Origin: Pocillopora verrucosa
Lineage: Eukaryota > Cnidaria > Anthozoa > Scleractinia > Pocilloporidae
DNA length: 64,000 bases
NCBI RefSeq assembly: GCF_036669915.1
Contig: NC_089313.1
Location: forward strand, 2,347,585-2,411,584
Direction of reading: 5' to 3'
Below the pieces are notes generated by a model. It saw nothing but the letters and a program-made list of their open reading frames with translations, was not told the origin of the DNA and did not search any database. Below, one piece after another: positions 11,431 to 22,884 of the stretch. Positions within the stretch are counted from its first letter, which is position 1. Every line of letters begins with the position of its first letter. A program made the translations under genes and the position numbers.

Positions 11431-14400
11431 TCATCTCTTCTGATCTCCGAGATCATCTATGCTATCGTCATCAATCTGCAATAATAACAAAATATCGAAC
11501 TTACTTATTTGGATTGGCCTGAAGAAATTGTACAAAAAAAATGAAAAGAAAGACTCCCTTCAAAATGAAAAAAAAAACTGTCGGTGAGGGATTATGGAAC
11601 TTAGAAGTTTTGTCCCTTAAGTTCTTTTACGTCTGGTTCCCAGATCGCAACATGGTGACCACATTAGTTCGGCGCATAAATTGGCTTCCAGTCACGCTGT
11701 TGCGGCCGTCGCCTTGGTTCCTGTACGGGACATCTAAGTTTTCGTGCATGCGTAGTGGCGGCATCTTCGAACGGTGCCATAAGGCAACAGAGTTAAAACC
11801 TCTTTAGCACGTAATTTAGTGTTAACAACTGAGTTGAAAACGTAAATTGGCCACCGTAACGAGTAAAAAAGCTGACATTTCGAGCGTTAGCCCTCAGTCA
11901 GAGCGATTGACAAAGGGCTAACGCTCGAAACGTCAGCTTTTTTACTCTTTACGGTGGCCAATTTACGTTTTCAACTCAGTTGTTAACACTAAATTAACTG
12001 CTATACTCTCCCACCGACGCTGCACTTACCCCCTTTAAAACCTCTTTAAATCGTTCAGTTTCTCTCGATTTTGAACCTAAAGTTGTGTTTAACACTGTAA
12101 ACAAATAGCGTGAGTTTTCTCGACGCCTTCGTGAAGGATTTTGGATCAAAAGTTTTGATTTTACTTGATTAATCATTGTTCGCGGCAACACACGTATTAA
12201 AACTCTTTCAAGCGGTTCAAAAATTTCAATTTTACAACCTGTTAAGACACAGGTGAAGGAATGTTCCCTTCTCTTTCTCCAATTCTAGATTTCTTTTTTA
12301 AACATCACGGGAAGGAAAGACTTTACCTCTGGCCATTTCTCTGGAATGAAATCTAGTAGATCATCTAAAACATCTCCCTGGATAACAATTTCATCATCAC
12401 CCGTCACTGACGATCCACACGAGTACTTTTGGGCGAAGCTCTTTGCAGCTTTTTTTAGGTCAATATCTGGAAAGAAGTAGCAACCATGTGAGAACAGTGA
12501 TGTCTGGCTGGGTGCCATATTGGAACTAATGACATGGAAGGTTGGCTGTTGTTTTTATCAAACTGGATATAACTATTTGACATGCAAGTTTTCTTAAGGA
12601 GTAGTACTGATAACAAAACCAACCATGAAGTATCACATGATCCAAAATGGAGAAATTAACCCTTTAACAAGAGTGACCCTTTTAACATGAGTGACCAGGA
12701 CAGAATTTCTCCTTACAATATCAATATATCATCGTGCAAAAAACAATATATATTCACACCCGTTTTCAAAAACGTTGCAAATTTAAGATGTATAAATTAT
12801 CAAACATATACACCTTTTTATTTCTCATTAAAAAGAGAGACTTTTTGACCAGAAAACAAAAGATATACCAGGACAGAATTTCTCCTTACAATATCAATAT
12901 ATCATCGTGCAAAAAACAATATATATTCACACCCGTTTTCAAAAACGTTGCAAATTTAAGATGTATAAATTATCAAATATATACACCTTTTTATTTCTCA
13001 TTAAAAAGAGAGACTTTTTGACCAGAAAACAAAAGATATATATATTTAATATATATTTTCAATGTTGCAACATTTTTGGTGTATAAACATCTCAATTAGA
13101 GAATTTAGTTGATGCAATAACACATTCCCTAGACTAGTAAGCATCATAAGTATTGTATGGCAGACAGAAAGGAGAAGTACTAATGAGATCTGGGAGTGAA
13201 AGAGTTAAAATGTTAAATTTTTTCAGGACAAGCTTTAGTCTAGGGGCCTTTAACAAATTGTTCAAGTCTAAATAAAAAATTATTTTTTCTTTTCTGCCAG
13301 CACAGAGTTGGGTAATAGCTAGAGAGTGGAATTATGAAGAGTGCTCTTGACCACATGACTCAGACTTTAGAGTATCAAGTCAAGGTGAAATGGCAACACC
13401 AGCAAAAAGGCTCCTTTCCTGCCTTACAAGACTGCATAACCATATGTTGAATTTAAAAATAAATAACTCTTTCCCCAATCTCAACCAAAGTTCCTTGCCC
13501 ACTCTTTTTCAGTGCCTTCAGTATAATTCCAAGAGCACCTAACACAGACTAGATAGTGTCTTACATCACAACGAAGCAATACAAGCAATCACAATTAACT
13601 AAATCAAAATAATCTACACCTACCAAATGTACCCAGTCCAGTAACAACTGTCACATATTTCTTCTTATTTCTCTGAGCTCTTGAAAGCGTTACCTTTTTT
13701 TTTACATTCTTAAAGAAAAATACAATTGCATATGTAGTAAGTCCCAAGTACAGAGTTCAATTACAATTTACAAGTGTGAGGTCTACAGAAATACCCTTTC
13801 TAAGTGCCTGTGCAATTGCTGTACCACTTAAAGTTCAATCTGCCATAGGTGAGCAAAAAAATTTTTCTTGCAGCAGCAGCAAGCCATAGTAACTCAATGG
13901 TCTAATATCCACCCTTTACATCCTAACATCACTTTCAATATTCTCCCTGCTATTCCACATACATTTTCTAAGGTGCTGACAAGGAGAATTTCTTTTACAA
14001 TCAAGAGCTTCTTCAGCTGGTGATCATTTCCTTTATTCTCATGACCTTCATGTGTGATTCAGAGGTGATATTGTCAGGAGAAATTAGATACTGGTAACTC
14101 TTAGGGGTTCAAAGGTAAAAGGTTTAGACAGAACTACACATATCTACTTACATAATCCCTTGTCCAATAAATACTTAAAAATTATGAATTAAGGTCTTTT
14201 GTGATGGACGTGATAAGCTTAAATTAATAAATTCAAAAGCAAAGCATTTTGTAAATGCTATATACTGTGGTTCAATATTCTCATAATATCAATTTCAAGT
14301 ACCAGAATGTTGTGTGACTCAACAACGACAATACCACAATATCCAGGCTGTGGACTTTACATAATTATACATACTACACTGTGTATTGTATTGTGCATTG

Positions 14401-16816
14401 TGTATTGTATTGCACATTGTGTATTGTATTGCGCCGTGACTGGCTGTATTATTTTTAGCTCCCATCCCTTCTAACTTTTAAGTGTTTTTAATTTTGCTAA
14501 GTGACCTTAACTCTTGAAAACTTTACTGCTTGATTTAAGCAGATTTCTAGGACTTTCCAGGACCTGTAGTCTTCTCCAGGTCTTTCCAGTCTTGGAAAAT
14601 GTCAAAATACAATTTCAGGACTTTCCAGGTTTTCAAGGACCCACACCAACCCAGAATTCATCACTAAGCACAAATCAAAATGTGATAAACACTTTGCAGG
14701 AAATTCACAGGAAGCATTTAAGCCTCGTTATTCAAGCATCTACCTTTTTCTTTGGGGCTCTGACAACCCCTTTGCCACCTAAATAAAAGCAAAAGAGAAA
14801 AAAGAGCTTAGAATCCTTTGCTGTGAAGTGCTTTAAAGATTTCTTACATCTAATCTAAAGTACTTGAAGAAAGGCTTTCAATGAAAGTGCAGATGGAGCC
14901 ATACAGGTCAGATGATAGATATCTTATACATGATCAAGACTGTGCTTTAAGAAAAAGTGGAGGGAGCCCAGTGCTCTGAAATTATGAAATCCAGTGTGCC
15001 CAGCACATGCTTTTAATGAAAAAACTAAGATGCCCTAGTTGTCCAAGAGCAAAAGTAAGGCACCAGGAACCACCAGGTGCTGTAAGAACACAGCCCTAGT
15101 GATATTTACACACCTCTAGTCTGCTTTTTTTTGGCTGCTCCTTCACTTACTTCCACATCACCCAATTGGTCTGCAACTAAAACATCACTGACAATTCAGC
15201 ATGACTATCTTAGATGAACAATTTTGTGTCTATCATTAACAAGAACAGAGATCTTGGCTAAACCTTTCAAACAAACAACCTAAAACATCAGGAAAGCTAG
15301 GAGTCTAGTTTGCCAAAACATCATAAGACCCAGTACACTTTTCATTCCATCATTACTGACCAACTTATGAGTTCATACCTAATGGGTACAGTGAGAGTTG
15401 GTGTTGTTTACAAAACCCAACCTCTAGCCCCAACTTCTTACTGGAGGGCCTGTTTACATGGAGGTGGGGCAACCCCAGTACGGTGAGGTAACCTGCCTTA
15501 AGGTCTGGTAACCTGCACCCTTCCATGTTATCTCTCATTTTATCAATCTTAATTATATTCAATTGATCAATGGGTAACCTAAGTTACAACTTTAAATCAA
15601 TTGGCACATTTCACTCAAATGAATCACTCAAATACTTACCCTGACCAATAAGTGCCTCATAAGCATCAGGAATATTTGCTTTTAACCACTCCTTGCATTT
15701 CTCATACTCTGCAGTGTATTCACAGTACTAAGGAGTAAAACAAACATGTCACTAGGCTATCTAGACATTATTGTAGAAAATAATCTTTCAAGAGTAATCT
15801 TCATGCAGAATCCGCCATAACCAGAGGAGAAGTAAAATATAAACAGCTGCATGTTTGATTATAGAGAATACATTTGCTTCAACCCTTTCACAAATTCCAG
15901 GAGTGATTAAAATATGACTTCTCCCTGTAATACCCATACATTATCCAGCAAACATAAAATAAGAATACTCAAACTTATCAGGTGGAAGTTGTTATCTCAA
16001 TCCAACACCAAATTCTTGTAACTAATTTATGAGGAAATTAGTAGCAACTGATGGGGAGAATAACCAATCACATCTTAGTAGTTAAAGGATTAAACTCCTT
16101 GAAAGACAGTAGATTTCAATGTAAAGATTTCCTTGTATCAGTAAGTTTGAGGTGTCTCTTTTGATAAACTTTTCTTTTGCAGGGGAGGAGTTGGAGGTGA
16201 GAAAAGGAAATAATGAGAACAGTGTAGGGGAAAACATGCAAAGATCTTTCATTTTTGAAGCTATCACAACATTTTCAATGTATTTCCTAGTTATTGCTGC
16301 ATTTTCAAAAGTACTGACATGTACCCACGTTTTTAGGCAAATATCACAAGTAATGAGTAAAAAAAAAACCAGGAATTCCGGCACTTCCCTGCGGTACCCC
16401 CCCCCCGGTTAGCTATGAACAAAAATTACCCTACCACCCCACCCCTCTTCCCTATGCAAAGCCTATAACTGTACGTAAATTAAAACATTTCAAGGAGAAC
16501 AAAAATGAAATGAAAAACAAAACCATTTAGAACTCGAGAAAGAGAACTTACCTCCAAAGGTAAACTGCACACTGTAGCGGGTTGTCACACGGCAATCGAA
16601 CGACAAGTTTGATTTCAGGGGGGCGAAGATGAAATTGAAGAACAGAAAAACTCTTTCAAACATCCCTTCGATAAAAACTTAGCTCTCTCGACTGCAAAAC
16701 ACTGAAAATAAATATAAATTACCTCCACAATACTTCACATCCAGGGGATATTCGATCTTTTCTTCCATTTCAGTAGTATTTTCTGTAACAACATCGCTCT
16801 CTACTTCTTCCGCCAT
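11431..16816 (-). CDS. DENR: Density-regulated protein (DENR), complete, 182 aa
   Basis: DENR pairs with MCTS1 to recycle 40S subunits and support re-initiation on mRNAs with upstream ORFs (established for the family). Eight exons on the - strand in order: 16816-16723, 16571-16552, 15727-15640, 15170-15114, 14778-14744, 13693-13624, 12466-12327, 11475-11431. All have GT-AG borders and compatible phases. The N-terminal part has the conserved Cys motif 'YCGVCSLPLEYCEY', then 'CKEWL'. A basic linker (AAKKKQTRG...APKKK) follows. The C-terminal SUI1-like domain has '[11 protein letters not shown]', '[13 protein letters not shown]', 'EIVIQGD' and 'EKWPE', ending '[14 protein letters not shown]'. 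Human DENR is about 198 aa, so length is normal. The second exon is only 20 nt. The start ATG follows no earlier in-frame ATG and fits the family's acidic N-terminus. Confidence 0.93.
11807..12034. mobile_element. Fold-back element with 14-bp target-site duplication
   Basis: Two arms carrying 'aaaacgtaaattggccaccg' and its reverse complement surround a loop near 11900. It is flanked by the direct repeat 'ttaaaacctcttta' at 11793-11806 and 12035-12048. The right end has a single-sided tail ('tgctatactctcccaccgac') shared with the insertions at 44738 and 61854. It lies in the last DENR intron. Confidence 0.8.
12657..13210. mobile_element. MITE-like copy enlarged by a 173-bp tandem duplication
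   Basis: The left end resembles 'ttaaccctttaac' and the right end 'gggagtgaaagagttaaa', the terminal pair of the 42848 element. Inside, a 173-bp unit beginning 'accaggacagaatttctcc' occurs twice, at 12694-12866 and 12867-13039, almost identical. It lies in a DENR intron. Confidence 0.6.
13905..14118 (-). mobile_element. MITE-like repeat, reverse orientation
   Basis: The reverse complement reads as the family seen at 28115: 'gatactggtaactcttaggg' at one end and 'caccctttacatcctaacat' at the other, with 'ggtgatcatttcctt' inside. It lies in a DENR intron. Confidence 0.6.
14376..14432. repeat. Short tandem repeat, 'tgtgtattgtattg' unit
   Basis: Three copies of 'tgtgtattgtattg' separated by 'tgcat' or 'cacat', period about 22 bp, in a DENR intron. 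Confidence 0.7.
15880..16095. mobile_element. Degenerate MITE-like repeat in DENR intron
   Basis: Starts 'caaccctttcacaaattcc', ends 'agttaaaggattaaa', and has 'agttgttatctcaatccaac' inside, a diverged form of the 42848 family. Confidence 0.45.
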
Positions 16817-17094
16817 GTTGTTTTGGTAGATTTTCGCGAAGTATTACTGTACAACATGTTTGCAGATGCAGCATTATAAATTTTGGATCCAGTTTTCCGT
16901 CGTTTTCCGTCAACAGAGCGTCCGCTGTCCATTTTCAATACTGGATGCTATGACGAGTCATCGTTCAATTCGCCTGCAGAACTGGCGTAATTTTTTTTCT
17001 GCCCAATTTGAGATAAATTGACGGGTTCTAAACAAATGAATATCCTGAAATTTTTACATGCATATTATAAATGATGGTAATAGGACCGAGTCGA

Positions 17095-17202
17095 GTCCGA
17101 TTTGGTCTGTAATCATACGAGTGATTATCAAAATCGGACGACCGCGAGGCGGCCGGGAGTCTGATTTTTCAATCACGAATATGATTACAGACAGAATTGG
17201 AC
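17095..17202. repeat. Inverted repeat with 32-bp arms
   Basis: Arms 17095-17126 ('gtccgatttggtctgtaatc'...) and 17171-17202 are reverse complements with a few mismatches, separated by 44 bp that include 'cggacgaccgcgaggcgg'. This could be the end of a mobile element; no partner end was located. Confidence 0.7.
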
Positions 17203-17951
17203 GACAAAAAGTCCTGTAACCAATTAATCATAACCGTTAAAATTTCTGAAAACAACAAATACATTTAGAACAAAAACGTGCAGTAGAGACACTATCTAAA
17301 GTGGAAAATTCCTCAATTTTAGAAATTCCACATTTTTTTCCCACTAAGAGGTTATTGCTATGGTTATTATGATCAATTCTATGATTGGTGGATTTGGCTG
17401 AAAGAACTTAGTATGATTGCCTGCTTCAACTGTCCGATTACACGGTTTACAATGGTGTCATCAATTTCAATGAGAAGGTTACAATGAAGATAGTTGATCC
17501 TGTCAACAGTAAAAATCCTGTGTCTAAAACGACACATGACGCCAGTTTAAATAGAAAAACAAATACTATTACAATAACAGTCTTGAGAATAATAACGAAA
17601 AAACCGATAAACTTAGATACTTATCTCAAATAAATACAGTAACGTCGGATGCATCACATTTTTGTTTTCAAAATGGAGGTGAATTGATTATTTAAGAAAC
17701 AGGTTTTTAATCAGGTTTTTTTCATAGACAGCTTCAAGGCATTTGCAACTATCTCAAGGTAACAAATAAAAATATTACAAACTGTTCTAGAATTTTTAAT
17801 TTTGAAGATACACGGAGTCGTTGGATTGATATATCTACGTCTCACGTTATAGTTTACCGAAAGGAGCATCCACAACACTAGATTTCATCCACATCACTGT
17901 TATGAAACTTTAAAAATATAATTTTCAACTGATTGATTAAAATAATCGAAA

Positions 17952-17952
17952 C

Positions 17953-18006
<54 letters not shown>
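17952..18006. repeat. TA dinucleotide microsatellite
   Basis: Nearly pure (TA)n interrupted by two 'acat' variants. Confidence 0.95.
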
Positions 18007-18834
18007 GAAAGGAACTAAAACAATTTTTTATTTTAATTTTATAGACAAAAGTATTGAAAAAATCAGATGGATGAAATCAAATCTTTACACCGATTTTATC
18101 AGAGAAGAAATTTGGCTATGCTAGAGAGCATGCAAACATTTCAAACAATTCAATTGAATTTATCATGTAATTTATCATCTTGTTGTATCAGGTACAATAG
18201 CAGGTGGTGTGACACTCAGCCCAATTGTATTAGGGACTAAATCCGAAGCAGGTGTATTGCTTAAGACTTATTGTGACATTAAAAAATTATAAGAAAAAAT
18301 CGAGCCATATCGTTTTGCTTACACATCATATGAAAAAAAAAGATGGTTGATTTGCGATCCTTCATGAGAAGCAAATCATACGACGACCAAGATTATTTGA
18401 CTCAGCTAAGGGTTCTTGATTATATCGTTATCGATATGTGTCCTTTAGTTAACAAATAAGAAGTATTCACATAAATTCATCTCCGAATATTTGTTTTGAT
18501 ATCATCACCGATTAGTGTTTGAATTCTACTCCAGTATTGCTTATAACATGCAAATGTTCTTTCTGATTTGGATATTGGTATATTTTTTTAATTGTAATTT
18601 CATAATTTTGAATATTCGTTTTAAAATAAACTTGATATTGATCTTTCTCTTTCGATTATTGCTGATCTGATGTAACACACTCTCAATCTAACCCTAAGCA
18701 AAATTCTCCAAAATCTCATTTTATTGTTCGTTGATATCTGCATGTTATTTTTACTGCATGAAAATTAGACAATATTGCACTAGATTTTATTTTTATGTCG
18801 CTACCATGTAACGTCACGCCACAGCTGTGTCAGC

Positions 18835-19671
18835 TTACATCTTGCAAGTTTCACAGGCACAGTCTAGATCATGGGTCCATGGTAGTGCTGCCTCGTGATG
18901 ACTTTTAAAATAATCAACCACGGTTTTACCATTCCTTACAAACCATATAAATGGTAACTTACACCTTAACACCTTTTTATAAGGACTAAAAAGCTTGTAA
19001 AACATTCTAAGTTGCCGAGCTCTTGTTTTCTTAACTCTGCATCTCGAATCAACCCAATCATCGAAGTTACCAGAAACTCGCTTCATACTCTTTTCTTGTT
19101 GAAACTTTTCAAACGCTCGACTGAGCCACATTCCATACACGAATGCATTCTGAATAACATAGTTTTCAACAGTCTTAAAGCACTCATCGCAATGTTTGAT
19201 GTAGTTCTCATACTCGACTAACGAAACTTCACCTTCTGGAACTAGATTTGGAACATCAAAGTGCAATCTTTTTCCTCTGATGTAATTCTCTTTCATTTGG
19301 TGGATAAGTGAAACAGCATCACTCTCAATTGTAAGTGGCGATCGCTTCTTTCGTTTTGGTTCATTAAGAGTCTCCAACAATAACTGTGGTAAATCAGGTG
19401 ACCCAAATGAATCTGGCCAATCTTCAAGAGTAGCTTTAGCTTCCTCAACTTTGTCGTCATTTAGCAATTGAACCGCATGATCTCGTTGTAAACAACAATT
19501 TGAATACAACTTCATCCAATAGTCAGCAAATAACCGGACCTTGTCGTTCATAATGGGTACGTTTTGATAATAAAACCCATCAATGATTTCCACGTCAACA
19601 TCTTTTTCAAAACCAATGTCACATGTCTCTTCATCGCACAAAACAGATATACCAGTTTCACTGCCAGTCAT
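18835..19671 (-). CDS. Intronless 278-aa ORF of unknown family
   Basis: A continuous reading frame from the ATG at 19671 to the stop at 18835, in DNA with no other long frame, so it is unlikely to be chance. The N-terminus is acidic. The middle carries a basic patch 'PKRKKRSPL'. The C-terminal half is basic and aromatic: 'WVDSRCRVKKTRARQLRMF', then 'YKKVLRCKLPFIWF', ending in 'CACETC'. There is no signal peptide or membrane segment. I recognise no domain. The helical stretch 'VKKTRARQLRMF' could bind nucleic acid (inference only). Being intronless beside an inverted repeat, it may belong to a mobile or virus-derived element, or be a domesticated gene. The Cys pair at the C-terminus (CACETC) could bind metal. 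Confidence 0.6.
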   Translation of the reverse strand: MTGSETGISVLCDEETCDIGFEKDVDVEIIDGFYYQNVPIMNDKVRLFADYWMKLYSNCCLQRDHAVQLLNDDKVEEAKATLEDWPDSFGSPDLPQLLLETLNEPKRKKRSPLTIESDAVSLIHQMKENYIRGKRLHFDVPNLVPEGEVSLVEYENYIKHCDECFKTVENYVIQNAFVYGMWLSRAFEKFQQEKSMKRVSGNFDDWVDSRCRVKKTRARQLRMFYKLFSPYKKVLRCKLPFIWFVRNGKTVVDYFKSHHEAALPWTHDLDCACETCKM

Positions 19672-22600
19672 TTTAAAGTCAAGCTGAATTATCTAGTACA
19701 AAATTTCGTCTTATTGACAACATCCTGTCATACGACAATCATGTGATTTGAAAACAATGGCAATTGATGACCATTTCCACGGGGAAGTTCCTGTTGTGTT
19801 ACGTAATTGATTTCCTGTTTCTCCTTGAGAATGTCACGCAATGGAAAAACGCTGTGAGATCATGTCGCTAGTCTTCTATAGCGTTCAAAAAAAAACTGCT
19901 CGTATTTCGACACATGTTCACTTTTGTGATTCACGACTGTTGGATTTTTACCATGATAGCACGCCACAATACATTTTGCTTTTACACCTCCTTCAAAATG
20001 CACTGCTTTTGAACCCCTCCTCAAAATGCACTTCTTGTGTTACGACTTTTGATCTCCTTTTTTGGTTCACGACTGATGGATTTTTTCCTGCGATAATATC
20101 TGCTTTCTTACCCCCTTCTAATTGCACTGCTTTTTACCCTCCTGTGAACACATTTTTCGTTTTTCGTTTTCCGTGACAGGATTTCAGTTGTGAGTAGCGT
20201 AGAGGGGTATTCTCTCGCAAGATTCTGAACACCTTAACCCGTCTAATTTCTCTCTCTATATATGACCTCTCGCTTGTGAGGTTCTCCTATTGTGAATATC
20301 TTCTTCCTCAGAAAACTGTTTCTTGCCCTCCAACTTGGTGTTTCTAATCTGACCCCCCCAACCCCGATTATCCAGGATGTGTTGAACTAAAAACCCTTTG
20401 TCAGCAAGCCACCTGTCCCCACCCCTCCCCCCTTTCATATAGAATTTCTTGTTTGACTTACTGCAAGGATGTTTATTACTTTGATGAACGGTCGATCTTC
20501 TTCTGGCGTTCACATCGTCCTTTGGAAACTGGTGAAACGTAAGGGTCTTATGGACTCAACTGACCACCAAAAACGCATTTAAAAGGCATTTTTTACAAGC
20601 CTCACCTAACACCTTCCTGGTATTGCGAAACTATGTGTTTACATTAAAGTGGTACATTTTCCCAGAATGCTACGCGCGGAACCATCTTTTTTTCGTATGG
20701 TCCACAACTGCCACGGCAATAACAAGAGTTACATTGAGAACACAAAAAGAAAGGTCTTACGATCTTTCATCATGAAAAGGGCTAAGACAAGAAGAATGAC
20801 TCTTCACTCTTTTTGACCTCGAATTCTTTCAAAGATGTAAATTTCCCCGTCCGTGTCTAGTTTATCAAGTACGCGTTGCCTCTTATGGATAGATTTATTC
20901 GATGACAAGAATCGTGATTGGCATTAGTTCTATACTTTGATTTAAAAGCGTTAGATTATTATATTTCAAATCAGTTTTTCAGCAGAATCGAGGCGAGAAA
21001 GAAGCTATTTTCTTTTATTTTTCTGTCTCTAAATCCGCTTACCTGAAGAATCTGCTAACCTGTAAAGTGAGACTATTGTAACGTGACCCGTCACAGAAGT
21101 AAGTTTACATTGAAGTTTTTGAATTTAAAAACGAGATAAAGAATTGATTTGCGTTTGTTCTGATTGCGAATTATACATTTATTTCTTTTAGATCGAATAG
21201 TTGTTAAAGCTTGGCTTGATATTAAGTGGTTTGTGGTGGTCATTTGAGCTAACCAGTTCCGAGTAAGGAAACAGACCGTAAAGGTGATACTCCCTTACTT
21301 TTCTCTGATCTTGAATAATTTTTCCCCTGACTTTCTCCTGACCCGAAACAACCATACCTGCGACTCAGGGAAGAAAATTTTTAGAGTTTGCACAAAGGTT
21401 CTGTTTCGCATGCCTCAGCAAGTGATGTAATGTTTCGAGTGTTTATGAGAACATGAGAAGATTTAATGTTGTGATGTAGTAAATAAGAACGGGCAAAAGT
21501 GGGAAGAAACTGTCATCTGGAACTCACGAGAAACCGATAAGGGGTCTTTTAACCAAACAGAGAGTACCACCAATTTTTCAAGGATCATTGGTCGAGAGCT
21601 ATGTACAATCAGAAAATAGCCTATAAACTGGCATGAAATTGTAACCAACAGTCAACTCTTTCAGCTGTCAACCATAGACAAAAGACTATTTTTATACAGC
21701 AATCGGCACTCTGAATGACGTCATATCACTCAAAAGGTCAACGTAGAAAGAAATTTTAAAAATGCCAGAGACGTCAGCTTCTAATGACTCATCGTTTTTA
21801 CGTGGTAATTCCTTGCAAACCCTTTTTTATAAGAAAGGTGGTCTACTTTTCTTTAAGCAGACAAAACATTTTCACTTGCACTTGCCTAAGACTGCCATTT
21901 TAGTTGTAACCTGTAAGGACTGTTAGAGTATAGTTATTTCATCCTATTATTAACCTATTCATTCATTTATTTATTTACTGAAGTTTCAAATACCAATACG
22001 TCATTCCCAGCCAAGAAAAGTCATTTTTATGTCAACAGATTTAATATTACGTGGGAAACTGCACACACTTTAATTAACTGAGGGAACTAAGATTCCTCTC
22101 AACCAGTTTTTTAAAGAAAACTGGTAAGCCCTGATACGAGCGAGCAGGATAAAGAAAAAGATTGAGGCCCCCGTAAGGATCACGTCAGACCGCTGACCTT
22201 CCAATATCACGGCAAGATGACTCTAATTCAAAACCACTCAGCATTCCATGGTAAGCCAGGCCATAAATGTGCCAAAACACACAATTTTGCCTTGTGATCG
22301 AGATCAGCTTTTGCATCTTCGGTAATCTTAAGTGCTACGAAATATTTTGGTAACCACTCTTGCAAATTTGCAGAAGACAAATGGACAGTATCTTCTCAAC
22401 TGGTTGTAAACATGGACGTCGATTGTGAAAGTAGGGACCCGCTTCCTGTGTCGTCGATAGACAAAGAAGATTTCGGTGAAGAGAAAAAGTAATTGACGTT
22501 TTCGCGACATACATGTCAACAGAAAAGAAGTCTCTAAGAGATATATGACGCAACATTGAGACGTTTACTCAAATATCAATAGACCAGTCAAAATCTGTGA

Positions 22601-22800
22601 CAAATTTGCATACAAATGGTATCCGTAATCTAAAGGCTAATAAGCTGTACTAGGAAGCATTTGTACAACTTGGCAGATTAGCGAGTTTGGAATACTTTCT
22701 CCGACATATTGCACGTCTTTGCACTGTTCGACAACTAAGATGCCACGAACTGGCTCTGTTAAAGTTTAAAGTTTTGTAGAGTCTCATGTTTTTTTCTCGA
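19672..22800. other. Gene-poor region, no supported gene
   Basis: Mostly AT-rich unique-looking sequence. About 19920-20150 holds an imperfect tandem duplication of pyrimidine-rich DNA ('ttcacgactgttggattttt' and 'ttcacgactgatggattttt'). Short open frames here have no recognisable features. Confidence 0.4.
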
Positions 22801-22806
22801 CCCTAG

Positions 22807-22879
22807 CAATTTTGGCCAAAGAAGCGCACATCTATACTAAACGGACTAACTGATCTCGATTACAAGAAAAACAAAGGTA
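22807..22879 (+). other. Possible orphan coding exon
   Basis: An open stretch between 'cctag' and a strong donor 'aaag|gtaagt' reads 'QFWPKKRTSILNGLTDLDYK' in the only open phase. An ATG at 22412 opens 'MDVDCESRDPLPVSSIDKED', which could be a first exon, but the phases do not join cleanly. No downstream partner exon is convincing. A weak call. Confidence 0.2.
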
Positions 22880-22884
22880 AGTTT

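Larger units (their letters stand above)
16817..18834. other. Intergenic region upstream of DENR with inverted repeat and TA tract
   Basis: Holds the 5' flank of DENR, a 32-bp-armed inverted repeat at 17095-17202 and a TA microsatellite at 17952-18006. No coding exon can be supported. Confidence 0.5.

Noticed and set aside
17933-18124. 63-codon frame with Tyr-Ile repeats
   Set aside because: Product of the TA microsatellite.
22412-22488. ATG exon 'MDVDCESRDPLPVSSIDKED' joined to the exon at 22807
   Set aside because: Donor phase does not match the only open phase of the following exon; no further exons found.
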